In this document: positions 25,301 through 37,397 of the stretch, piece after piece
Numbering within the stretch: the first letter of the stretch is position 1
Layout of the letters: each line of letters begins with the position of its first letter
NCBI GenBank assembly: GCA_037577475.1
Contig: CM075197.1
Location: 22,803,650 to 22,867,649 of the forward strand
DNA length: 64,000 nt
Source of the DNA: Chaunax sp. Z400
Taxonomy: Eukaryota > Chordata > Actinopteri > Lophiiformes > Chaunacidae
Direction of reading: 5' to 3'
The notes under the pieces: model-generated
Database searches by the model: none
Told to the model about the DNA's origin: nothing
The model's input: only the letters and a program-made list of their open reading frames with translations
Translations under genes and position numbers: made by a program

Positions 25301-28300
25301 CAACATATACAGTGTAATTCCTTTCCTTACATGCTTGCACCAAAAAATATCTTGATATTTTTAACCTCTTCCAGCTATCTATGTCATATTTTTAAATGAC
25401 TAGGAAATGCATCATTTCCAGTCTTTGTGTGATTGGGTTTTCAGGCATGTATACCAGACAGGAATTATGCGGGACTTTCACACAATGATGCAGCTTTTTA
25501 TAACACACACAAACAGTTCTCGGTCCCAAATGAACACCATGTAGGGGAGTGGACAGTGCACAGTACAGTAAAACTGTAAACTGATAGCTATAGAACAGAG
25601 GAGCATAGCCACACCTCTGCCCTTGGCTACTAAAGCCCACCTGCGCTTCTACTGTCTCTGCAGAAGTCGTCCCAAAGAAGAGAGCCAATTCAGGAACAGG
25701 TGAGACACACACAAGCCTTTTTTTTTTACCCCCTCGCTAACTGTCTCATAACTATTAAGCAATGCACCTGTCTTTCCATCATTCACTCTCCCTTTAATTT
25801 CTCATTAGTCACTGCTGTATTGTCTGATCTGGCTTTTTCCTGTTAATGTAACTTATCCATTAAGGCCTGTTTTGTTTGTGTGAGTTGCTTCTGATTCTTT
25901 TGTACTTTTCCCCGGGGCTACATCTACTCTTTTAGCCTTTGTTCTTATTATTATGTCGTCAGGCTGGAAGCTATTGTGCTCCCATATTCGGGGAAACCTT
26001 ACCTTAGGATGTAGGCTGCACCAATGAAGGCATGAAAAGCTTATATAATGTGGTCTTAATATCTGTTATGAGTGGATCGGATGTTCAGTCCTGTGTTTTA
26101 TGGCCGTTATGCTGTTTATGGTTTTATGAATGAGATATAGATGGCTGGAGGCAGATAAAATCATTTAGCATCAGGCTGCCATGTTAAAAAGGTAAACCGG
26201 AGATACTGAAGCAATTTAAACATGATTTTATCATATTCGCTAGTCAAATTCACCATCCTGATGTTTGAATAATGAGCTTGAGAGATGATATTGACTTCAG
26301 CTCATATAAGGCATTTTCTAGTGCATAAGAAATATGTTTGCATTTGTCTGTTTGATTCCTCTAGGGGTATTTATAAAGCAAATAGTCTGACACTTATTAT
26401 GTATGCATGTCTGTCTTCAAAAAAGTAGTGAAGTGACATTGTTCAACACATTTGATTACACAAAGACTGGTTGAACCTGTGCAGGGTAGGTCATCTGTGT
26501 TTTGCATTTGCTTCTATTTGGTCTGCCGTGTGCTACAATAATAAGGGTTTCAGGGAAAATAATGCCTTGCCAGTCTGTACTGCAAAAACCGCAGATCATC
26601 ACATCCTGCTTCCAGACGCCTTCTCCGTCCTTCTGCCTTTATCTCACGAAAACCACACTCGATAGTTTCCTCTCAGTGTTTTAGACCTTCCATAAATAAT
26701 GCTAGAATGAACAGGCAGGCTGGGAGTCAAAACACTCACTTTGTTTTGTCTTTGCAGGTCCTGCATTGCATTTTGAAAATCCTCCACAGCGTGTAAAGGT
26801 AGAGGTGGGACAAACTGCCCGGCTGGAGTGTTTTTTCACCGGCAGTCCTCCTGCAGTGTCATGTTGGATCAGAAACAAAGAACAGGTGTTGTAATTTTAA
26901 CCTAAACCCCCCTACTTTTATTTTGAAGTTTTTATTTTATGTTTCTGTTGTTAACTTATCTTAGTTATTTCTTATCTCCTGTTATAATGGATTTTTCTTA
27001 CAATTCACTGTCCAAAATGTTATTTTTCTATCTTGAAGTGCTATTATAGGTGTATTATTGTTAAATAAAGTTAAGAAAAATTAAGGCTGATTTAAAAAAA
27101 AAATATCCTCTGTCTGCCTCACCAGTGTTATTTATTCACTATCACTCTCTGTTTCTTGCACACTTAATCTCTGTAGGTAGTGGACGGTCCAGAGCTGTGG
27201 GTAGAAAACACAGGCCTGAGCAGCACACTAGTTATAGCAGAGGCTAAACCGGAGCACACGGGACGCTACACTGTTGTGGTGCGGGACCGCAAGAACTCAG
27301 CACAACACACGCTCACCCTTTCTGTCATAGGTAACGCATCACACACTGTGTAGTATCACATCCAATTACTAGAGCACCTTTTTGAGCTCTATGTTTTTTT
27401 TAAATTATTCCACCAGAGAGGCCGCAGCCTCCCGTCTCCTGTCCCCTGATCTCCCTCATCACTGCCACCAGCCTTGTGCTATCCTGGTCAGGCCCCTGCT
27501 ACGACGGAGGCAGCGCCGTCCTGGGTTATCTGGTGGAGGTAAAGAATCAACCTGGGGATTGGCGTAAACTTACCGACCATTGTAAGAGTACATCATACAG
27601 AGCGTGCTCTGGCCTGCAGCCTCAACAGGAATACTGTTTCAGAGTGAGAGCATACAACGAAGTGGGAGTAAGTGAGCCAGGACCGGCGTCACGAGTGGTT
27701 AGGATGGAGCAGAAAGGTGAGGGGGGCATGGGTTTGAAAACAGAGGCAAGTATAACGAGGCTTATGTAACAGTGATTGTGTCCTTGTGTGTGTAGATTTA
27801 GACAAAGAAGAGGAGGCCCACCAAGCCTATACCTGTGTCTCTGTTGACTCCTCCCACAAAGTTACAGATCACTACAACCTGCAGGAGAAGTTGGGAATGT
27901 GAGGATTTTGCCAGGATACTTTAAATTCATGCCAGCAGAAACAAGCTTGCTACAGTAAACTGGATACACTCAGATGCATTTTGATTAAAAAAAAATCACT
28001 AAACTTGTCTGTTCATTAGGGGAAAGTTCGGCCTGGTGTTCAAGCTGACCCACAAGGAGACGGGACATGTGTGCGCTGGGAAGTTCTACAAAGGCCGACG
28101 TGCCAAAGAGAGGGAGGCTGCCCGCAAAGAGATAGAGCTGATGAACTACCTCCACCACCCCACACTGGTTAAATGCATCGCAGCATACGATCACAAGCCT
28201 GAGATGGTCATGGTCATGGAGTTGTGAGTATCATCACTGAAAGTAAAATATGGTTATAAACAAAGAAATATAATGACATGGTCGGAACATATGTTTAATT

Positions 28301-31234
28301 ATGTATAATTAATTTTAGTGGCGATGATGACAATATTAGGAAAAATCAATTTTTTTATTGTTTTTTGTATGCAATATTATTTTTATCGTTATAGGCCTAC
28401 CTTAGTCCAATTCGACAATAATTATTATTATTATTATTATACCCTAGTCGTAAAAACATATACGGCCACAGAATGACACACACCTGCACACACCAACACC
28501 TATTCCAACATGAAGTTTTCCAAACTGACTTATTAGCCTATACCCTCTGTCTTAGTATTATTGTTTATTTTTGCTTTTGTCCCACTTTTTGTGCACATTG
28601 CAAATAAAAAATTGTTTCAAAAGAAAAGAAATATAATAACCATTTGCTGCCCCTCGGGTTTGTTTGTCTGTAGCATCGCAGGCGGGGAACTGTTTGAACG
28701 GATCGTGGGTGACAGCTTTGAACACACAGAACCTGCCAGTGTGCGCTACATGCAGCAAATCCTGGAGGGGATTGCCTTCATGCATCAGCAGAGCATTGTC
28801 CATCTGGACATCAAGCCTGAAAACATCGTGTGCGTTGACACCACTGGCACCTCTATAAAGATCATTGATTTTGGATTAGCCAGGAGGCTTGGTGTGTGAA
28901 ATAAAACTCTCTTTATATTTACTTATTCTAGTGTTCTTGCATTCTTCCAGTACCAAATGATGTGCTTCATGTTTAACAGATGCTAACACGTCACTGAAGG
29001 TGATGCACGGGACTCCGGAGTTTGTGGCACCTGAAGTAATCAACTATGAGCCCGTGTGTTTGGCCACCGACATGTGGAGCATTGGGGTCATCTGTTACAT
29101 TCTGTGAGTGTGGCCACGTTTACATTAAAGGAATCGTTTGATATTTTGCCGAACACATATTCCTTCATTGACTTGTTGGATGACAACACCTCTCTCTTGT
29201 CTGTGCAATAAATATTAGCCATTAGCTAGGTAGCTTAGCACAAAGTGTGGGAGAAGGTGGAAACAGTGGGAATGTCTGTCGAAAGTTTACAAAACCCTCC
29301 ACATAATGCCTAAATGTGGTTTTGCACTATTTATTATACATTTAATAGACTAAAAAAACAATAGAATACTACATGTGTTAATTAAATAGATTTACAAACT
29401 GCTAAGTGGCTTGTATACCTTTAGAGAGAGGCATGCTAACTATTTCCCCTCTTTTCCAGCCTTTGTGCTAAGCTAAGCTAACCACCCGCTGGTGGCAGCT
29501 TCATATTTACTGTACATACAAACATGAGTGGCATCAAACTTCATCCAACACTGAACAAGAAAGCTAATAATAAAGAGTATTTCCCTAAATGTAGACCTAT
29601 TTCTTCAAACTTTTTTTTTTGGTCTCATGCACATCCAGAGTATTTTTCCCATCTAAAGTGGTGAGAGCAGATTTTCTGACATAGTGACTGGGAACTATAT
29701 TCAGTCAGTTTGGACCTAGTCTGTGTTTAGCTCTCAGTCAAAAGGCTCTAAATCAAATGTAACCCCTGAAAACCACTTTGAGAAACTCAACAGAACACAA
29801 TAGACTGATAGGATTGTGCAGGTGTTAATCAGCTGATCGCTGTTTGAAGGTTTCCTGACTTTTACTGCCACCTGGTGGATGTAGGGTGAAACAGTCACCA
29901 TAATGACCCCACTGTCTTCCTCCTCAGACTGAGTGGTGAGTCTCCGTTCCAGGGTGGCAACGATGCAGAGACCCTGGCCTTGGTCACGGCTGCTGAGTGG
30001 GAGTTTGATGAGGAGAGCTTTGACGAGATTACAGACGAGGCCAAAGATTTCATCAGCTCCCTGCTCAACAAGGACACCAGGTGATTTCATATACATGCAG
30101 GTTTAGTCTTCAGAAAACCATCTCCACTAAACCACCTATAACTCTGTGTGCTTCCCAGGCGTCGGATGTCCTGTGAGGAGGCACTTGCCCATCCTTGGAT
30201 GGCAGCATTTGACTCCGGAGATCTGGAGACCAAGAATCTGTCTAAGGAGAAGATGAAGAGGTTTCTAGCCAGGCAGAAGTGGAAGGTGACATCTCATCAC
30301 AGTATTTTTATCTTCTTTTTTTTCTATTTTTAGTTTCAGGTGTTGTTTTTGTTTCTGAAGCAGAATTTGATTGTTTTTGTTGGGTTTTTTGTTATAGAAA
30401 GCAGGTAAGGCCTTGTTAGCCCTAAAGAGAATGGCTCTGCTTTCCAAAGGTGACACGTCTGGATCTCCTACCAGTCCTGAAGAGGGTGAGACACTCCCAT
30501 TCTTGAATTACTTCATCAGGACCATTTTACATTCACTTACTTCCTCCTTCCTCCCCCTCTTTGTTACAGACTCACCCCTGAGCCCAGAGACAGAGCATGC
30601 CCTGCAGTCTCTGGAGCGCAAGATGCAGGGCCCACCCCATTTTACCCAGAGCCTGGAGGACCAGACAGTACCTAAGGGATCCAGTGCCCATCTCTCATGT
30701 CACCTCACAGGTACACACAACTTCTTATGTCAACGCATTCAGTTCCTCTCTGAGATGTTTTTAGGTGTGTTGTTAGAGAGCAGTGTCTTAAGACTCAAAT
30801 AAGTAAAAAAAAAATGAGGACTTGAGTCCTGACTGACTTGACTCCAGGGAGACTTGACTTAAAACATGGAAGCAAGCCTGCTTTGAAATACACATTATCT
30901 ATTCAGATAATGTCATTTTCAGGGTTAACCTGATGACTGCGCATCTTGACTTGAACAAATAATTCTTGCTTCATTTCAGAAGTTCTGCTTTTCATCCCCC
31001 TCCTCACCCTTTCCATTTATCTTGGCAGGATATCCTGACCCAGAGGTGGTGTGGCTGCGGGGTGAGGAACCGGTGGTGGAGTCCCCCACAGCGCAGATAG
31101 AGTATGAGGAAGACGGCCGCTGTACACTCGTCTTAACCAAAGTTGGCCCTGGTGACGCCAACGTTTACACCTGTCGAGCCACCAATGACCATGGGGAGAC
31201 GTTCTGCTCAGCCAAACTCATTGTTCAAGAGTAG
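22381..31234 (+). CDS. mylk5: Myosin light chain kinase 5-like (Ig-Ig-FN3-kinase-Ig)
   Basis: Seventeen exons join in frame: 22381-22516, 24163-24312, 24727-24879, 25060-25212, 25664-25699, 26758-26885, 27177-27330, 27417-27716, 27796-27898, 28020-28223, 28674-28891, 28980-29103, 29928-30080, 30159-30285, 30398-30485, 30570-30710 and 31029-31234. They total 2574 bases, about 857 aa. Predicted domains are Ig at 58-145, Ig at 212-302, FN3 at 305-400, protein kinase at about 430-690, a basic autoinhibitory/calmodulin segment at about 703-725 (ARQKWKKAGKALLALKRM) and C-terminal Ig at about 768-857. The kinase has the glycine loop (GMGKFGLV), the lysine in CAGKFYK, VHLDIKPEN as catalytic loop (MLCKs carry HLD for HRD), DFG and GTPEFVAPE. 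By family, it phosphorylates myosin regulatory light chain under Ca2+/calmodulin control. The symbol rests on my memory of fish mylk5. A further 5' non-coding exon is possible. Confidence 0.85.
23466..23640. repeat. Interspersed repeat, copy B (mylk5 intron 1)
   Basis: This is the second copy of the element seen at 14482-14760, in the same orientation. Shared blocks are TTTATTnTGAACATGTA, AAGGAGTnGGAAGAAG and CCCCTTTCCC...ATTCA. It is followed by about 400 bases of very AT-rich, TATA-repeating sequence inside mylk5 intron 1. Confidence 0.6.
29125..29605. mobile_element. MITE-like repeat in mylk5 intron 12
   Basis: The left end (AATCGTTTGATATTTTGCC, then TTGACTTGTTGGATGA) resembles the inverse of the right end (AAGTTTCATCC-like through TATTTCCCTAAATGT). 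The interior carries GCTAAGCTAAC and GGTGGCAGCTTCATATTTAC. I recall this arrangement from a short non-autonomous transposon common in fish. It contains no ORF and lies wholly within the intron between the exons ending at 29103 and starting at 29928. Confidence 0.6.
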
Positions 31235-33220
31235 ACTCATTATATCGGTGATTGTAGAGATAAACATTTATAATTATGTTATTGAGTGCCTTGTTTTAAT
31301 ACAAATGGAAACTGAACCGTGGCTGACAATGTATCACATGCATTATTGTGAAGAAGAAAAAATCCGATGGATGTTGTTACAGAGCTACAAGCATAGATAA
31401 AGGTTGATATTTTTTCATGGTACTATATGTATGATTATTCCCTGTTTTCAAAAATGAGGTAGTTCTTGCTTTTAATGAGTTTAAGATTCCTTTTCAAACC
31501 TTTTAGCTTGTAATATGAATAAATTGAGAGGTCTGTTTGAAAAGCAAACGGGTCTGAAAATAAGCTTTTTTAAATCACACAGTTTGGTGAACATTAAGCT
31601 TTACTTGGATAAAATACCCCAAAAAAAGACATTTTCAAAAAATACTCTGAAGATAATAAGACATTACAAGAAGTGTTAATTAGATAGACGAACATTGGCT
31701 ATGAGTCTGATGTTTACGACTGTAGCTCTCAGGTGCTTGGCTAAAAAAGAGAAGTAATGACCTGCACACGGAATCGTTATTGCAAGATATGACGTGCAGA
31801 AGGAGATGAATCTAAGCGTTTACATGTGCTAGATGACATAGATGTCCCTCCAGGCAGGGGCGAAAGGTACATCTTATGAAATTCCCCCGTTATGGGTGTT
31901 TCTTCACAAGAAACATGCTTTTTTTTTATTACTCCTGTCTCATTTAGGCTAATTACCCTCTAGAAAGCTGACAAGCCTTTCAAAAAAGTTGGCCCAGAGG
32001 AAGCACTAACTTTCTACTGAGCAAATTATTATTAAAGGTGGATCATGTGTACGCAGGCAAAATAATAATGCATGTATATAAAACCTCACAGGCACCAGTA
32101 TTTTAGATTTTATTTTCTGTTGTGTTTTTAGTAATACTGTTTTGTGGATTTTTACCTTCAGATGAAAACAGATGCAGACATTTCAGATGTCATGAATACA
32201 ATGACTCAACTATTTGTATCTCCTAATTTATGGTTTGTTCGGCTCAATCCACTCGCAGCCCAGTTTTTTCTAATGTTTTCTCGTTTTCCAAACTACAGGT
32301 TAGCAGTATGAAAAAGTATTCTTTTAGTCATGAATGCAGACCGGAAATCCTTGTTATGGCATGAAAAGCAGAAAACTACTGAAGGTGTTGTGGTCCATGT
32401 CATCATAATAGAATATATACCCTATTTGTCTGGAGCTCCACATACACATTGCGTCCCATGCAAAATATGCTAGCATTTCAGCTGAGGTTAGCATGGCTAC
32501 AGTAAATGCTTCTGCTGTGCCACTGACTGTGTCCTTCAGTGGCTCAAGATTTGTTTCCCAATATCAACTCCTCTTGGCCAAGAGAGGTTTGTTGAACTGT
32601 CGGCTCTGCTGTGTTTGCAGGACTGTTGGAAATGTCTGACTATTTCACAGCACTTGGCTAAAGCACAAACAAAGCTAATTTTACAGACAGTCACTGATTA
32701 CCCAATGTATGATGTGTGCTATACAGGGTGTCTGTAAGTATTTGGGATATTTTGGCTTTATTTCCTTTCGGTCAGAGGAAGTGGACACATCGTCCATCTT
32801 TATAAACTGTGTGTCAATGATTTTGATGTTTTTTTTAGAAAATATTTAAAAGTATTTTTCTGATTTAGTTCTTACAATTGCTTATCAATTACTTTTGCAC
32901 ACTAGCTACCTTAACTTAGCTTTTCTCCATGTATCCTCTACTTTAATTTAGGCCTAAATGTTTTCATTGTGAATCCATTACTTCCATTACTATCCATTGA
33001 CTGTTCATTTAAGATCAATCTGAGTGGTCATGGGATAATTGACAAGTTAGGAAAGTAGAAGAAAAATAATTTTCACAATACAAAACAGTCTTTTCTAACT
33101 TTGTTTTATTGTGTAATGCTGTGGAGTTTTACTTCTGCAGAAGTCTCAAAACTGTGAAAAGTAGCGACATATGGAAATGAACTGGATAGAAATGTTAACC
33201 CCTTTTAAACCACGACAAAT
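31235..33220. other. mylk5 3'UTR and gene-free spacer
   Basis: After the mylk5 stop an AATAAA lies at 31518-31523, a likely cleavage signal giving a 3'UTR of about 300 bases. The rest, to the start of the tandem array, shows no exon. I looked specifically on the minus strand for neuropilin b1/b2 (discoidin), MAM or membrane-anchor exons that could continue the CUB gene and found none. A minus-strand AATAAA (complement of 33105-33110) could end the CUB transcript. Confidence 0.55.
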
Positions 33221-33424
33221 GAACTCTAAACCAGTGAAATTTAATAACTGTGACAGCATTTAGTTCAATGCGAGAAAATTATCTGACAATTTTGATAATG
33301 AAATTTATGAAGCTCTTTACTGCATGCTATTAATCCCTAAAAAGGCAACTTTTCTGCTAGCCTTCCTCCAAGCATGGAGTTCAGGGGTCAAAGATCACAT
33401 ACAGACCTGCTCCTACAACTTTTT

Positions 33425-36400
33425 TCACAGAGAGGAGAGGCTTCTCTCACTGATTGTGTAGTTGGCTGAGAATCCCTTTCCGGCGATGTTTTTGTCAGTG
33501 GTGACGGTCATGGACAGGACGCCGGTGCTGGAGGTCACACGGCCCGGGGACGTCTGGCTACAGTAGCGGCCAATGTGGGAACCCACTGAGGGGATGGAGA
33601 GGGGGAAAAGAGAAGAAAAGAGGGAGGAGAAGAGTAAAATAGAGGAGGAAATTGGAGAGAAGGAAAGGGAGTGAGGGATGGTGAAGAAAAAGGACAATGT
33701 CAGCTTCATCACTCAACTGCAGAGTATTTTTATTACTCACTTTGTCCTTTCCTGCGCTCGCTGTTCTGCGAAAGGTTTGGTAACTTTGAGCGAAAACACA
33801 CAAGCATGAGACTTGTTTTGTTTTATCTATGCAGAAGTCTAAAAGTTTATGCAGAAACAACCCCATAACTTAAAATCAGTTTGTGTACTATTTCAGCGAG
33901 ACCTAAATCCACAACAGTCTTTTAAAAACCCAGTTTACAAAAGTTTCTGCAGTTTTGAAGATATTTTCAGAATCCTCAAAGAAGATACTGCAGCAGCTGT
34001 GAAATAGTGCCTAGTAGCAAAACGATGGTGATCTTCTGCAGCAAGATGGGATTCCTGCATAAAAGCTACCTGAATCTCATTTCTGTTAAGCTTAGTCATT
34101 TTAGGCTTATGTTTTTACCCTCTCAGCATTCATCCAGTATTTAAAACATTTAGTCTCATTCATGTCTAGTCACCTTCAGGGAAGCCGTCCCAGATGTCCA
34201 GCCAGTCCTTTTTGCAGCTGCTGACCGGCATCAGCGTGTAATCAGGCTCCATGTCGAAGCTGTCAAAATCCACCACGATCTCAGACTTGTTTTGGGCGAA
34301 GATCATGAAGATGCATTTCATGTTATGTGGGTACTTCTCGGGGAAGCCCGGTGTCTTGATGACGCCTGTGGGAGCCGTGAAGTTCCTGGAGCATTCCGGA
34401 CCTGCAAGGAGAGAAAATACTGATGACTTTTTACAGCAGTTAGACATGTGTGAATTAATTCTTGTTTGAACACAATAGATGTAAAATTGTTGAACCTGCC
34501 AGAATATCATTTAGTCTTTTAAGGCTACTATAAAGAAAGCTGTTTCTCCATTGAACAGGCAGTAGCGCCATCTGCTGTCTGCCAAAGGAAGTGAAAAAGC
34601 TGCTTTCTCCAGTCAAAGTACTAACCAGGCTCATTTATCTGATTAATTTGTATAAACTTTGGAATGCAAATGTGATAATTACATAAGTATCTTATTATAG
34701 CATTGTATATATTTATGATATATTTGTAAAATTATGTGTGTATGTGTACATATATACATATATTATAATATATAATTACAACATAATCACATATTTTTAC
34801 ATATCAAATGAGAATATGCCCATTTTTATATTTTATTTTATATATTACTATAATTGTTATTCATGTTAAATCATGTATTTATATATCAGTTTATAGCAGT
34901 GCTCATTTAGCACTGCTTATTATTAATACTATGTTATCTGTCACTGCTTCACATATCACACTCCTCACACCAATCACACACACTTTTGTATGTTTGTCTA
35001 TTGTTTGGTAACCAGGCCCGACCCGGCTTACTTTTCACTATTGGATGACAACGGGTGAATTTCTTTTCTTCTATTTTACTATAAACATTATAATAAATAC
35101 ACAATGCACAGTATTTACAATTGAGAGAATTGAATGAACGAAAAGATTCAGGGTGGCCGTAAGTATTAACTGGAGCCACATACAGAGTATTTATGCGTGT
35201 CGATCACCTTGTGAACATTTATGTACATGTGTGCACACAGGAGCATTAGCATATCATCTGGGAGAGAGGCCCTGATTACAGGCATTACTAACGCCGGCGG
35301 AAGGTGAGTGAAACTGGTATGGCCACAATTTTGAGTTACTTGTATTTCCGTAAAATGACCAGTGTTTGTGCAGGTCTACCTGGCTAGCATCCTGGGTCAT
35401 TTTGTTTATTTAAGAGGTCAATGTACCAGAGGTTCGGATCAGGCTGTTTGGACAACCTTGGACAAGAGTGTGGAAATATTTTTTATTTATTCTCTGAAAG
35501 GTCATTTTAGGAATCTGGTTATGAGATTGTCGCATTTAAATTGGAAGAAGCTTTGTTAATAGTGAACAAAAATGTGCAAATTTTTATTGTGATTTGGCTC
35601 TCAGGCAATAACTGGAAAACTGTTGTGTCTTGGTTTGAGGTATGTGCTCTACTCAGTGCCCCTTCAGCTACTTTTGTTTTACTTGAAGGAAGTTAGTTGC
35701 AGCTCTAATTATTTCTTTAATTTAACAAGCATCAACTAACCCTTTTTTTCTCTTTTTCTATTTGCATCAATTGCCTGAGCTCATTTCAAATAAATAAAAT
35801 AAATGGATTACCAATAACTCCTGGTTTTTAAGTTACCTCCCTTTTCCCTAACAAATGTCACACTTTATTTGGGGGAAAATCCCTCACAGTCACATTTGTT
35901 GTTGTTGTTGTTGTTGTTGTTGTTTTTATCACAGTGTTACCATGTTTCAACAGTTATACTGTATTATCAAACCACGCACCTGTCTTGTAGATCTCATAGG
36001 CAAGAAAGAACCCTCCTTCCTCTATCTTGTCATCGGTGACAAACTTGAAGAGGAGCTGGTTGCCACTGGAGATGATCGGAGGCGGTGTGGCCGTCCCGCA
36101 AAACCTTCCCAACAAGGGTGACAACTCGTCCCCGCCATTATAAACCTCCAGGTAGTCGTGCCTGTAGGAGGACAAAGGAGATACAGGATTAGATTTGCGC
36201 TGTTACAAGAAACAAGTGTTAGAATAAAGATGGGCTGACCGATGATGAGCTCATGACTTTCTTCCACATTAACCAGTGGATTATTGGGCACTGGTGTTTC
36301 CACTTGGACATGAGGAATTGTTTGGAATCTACTTTATCCATCAAAAACATTTAAAAACATTTTATCATTAATGGTGATGCAATTTAAATATGCATTCCAC

Positions 36401-36809
36401 TGATTTATTATAAGAAAACTAATTAACTAGGGATGTTTAAAGGAACAGTTCACCCAAAATTGAAAATTCATTCATTATCTGCTCTCAGGTGGATGGAAAG
36501 TTGGGTGTTTGGGAGCAGATGTAGACCTCCCTGACCAGCAGAGTTTCGCACTGTGTCCTGGTTTTGTTAAGGGGAGCGTAAAGGAGGGGGAGAGAAGAGA
36601 GGGGGAGAAAAGGTGAGGAGAGAAATCTTACTTGCAGTCTCTGTCCTGCAGTTCAAAATACACACCGAAGGTGATGAGAAGCTTCTGACCGGGCTCGGGC
36701 GCTGTTAACACCCACACGCACTGCTGGGAGGGCATGTAGCTGAAGGGATATCCCATGGAGGCCACGTAGGTCGCGGTGTGTATCACAATATTCTCTCTGC
36801 ATTTATCTG
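33425..36809 (-). CDS. Neuropilin-like CUB a1-a2 cassette, unit 1 (3'-most)
   Basis: Coding exons are 36809-36632, 36161-35980, 34401-34174 and 33585-33425, with TGA at 33427-33425. Exons 2 and 3 make the first CUB domain (DKCREN...QQCVWV...DRDCK...HDYLEVYNG...GRFCGT). Exons 4 and 5 make the second (PECSRNFTAPTGVIKTPGFP...DWLDIWDGFPE...GRYCSQ...GFSANYTI). Each domain has the four CUB cysteines. Similarity is clearly to neuropilin a1/a2, the semaphorin-binding part, rather than to other CUB proteins. The cassette starts in phase 1 and has no recognisable signal peptide of its own. It is the last of the array in transcription order, so its stop and the poly(A) hexamers at 33240-33245 (ATTAAA) and 33105-33110 (AATAAA) probably end the gene. 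A donor at 33450 lets the same exon be spliced onward, but no downstream exon was found. Confidence 0.8.
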
Positions 36810-37397
36810 CTGCATAAGAGAGAGAAGTGAAAGTTGTAGTTAGTGGCGAGAAAATGTAGTTTAAAGCACCGACTGGATGTTGACTGCAGCACATTTGAGT
36901 GTAGAGCATCAGCAGGGATGAGAGTGAGGATACTGAGACCTCCGTCTGGTGATCATCATAAATCCACCAGTAGAGTAGAATTATGTTGGCAGAAAATATC
37001 TGTGCCATCTGCACATAAATTGTAACAAAAAGTTAACATCCTAGAAATTTCTCACAGCCTTATCAAGGTGATAAATCTCCAGGATTACACTACAGAAAAG
37101 GTGTAAGTCTTTGCATCGCTTCCACAATTACTTCTGCTGCAAACAGGCTTTAATTTTCTCAAGGAATTATTTAATAAAATACTTGTCGCCTATGAACTCT
37201 AAACCAGTGAAATTTAATAACTGTGACAGCATTTAGTTCATTGCGAGAAAATTATCTGACAATTTTGATAATGAAATTTATGAAGCTCTTTACTGCATGC
37301 TATTAATCCCTAAAAAGGCAACTTTTCTGCTAGCCTTCCTCCAAGCATGGAGTTCAGGGGTCAAAGATCACATACAGACCTGCTCCTACAACTTTTT

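Noticed and set aside
31235..33424. Search for neuropilin b1/b2, MAM or transmembrane exons downstream of unit 1
   Set aside because: No discoidin-type motif or hydrophobic anchor in any minus-strand frame; the gene appears to end with the CUB cassette.
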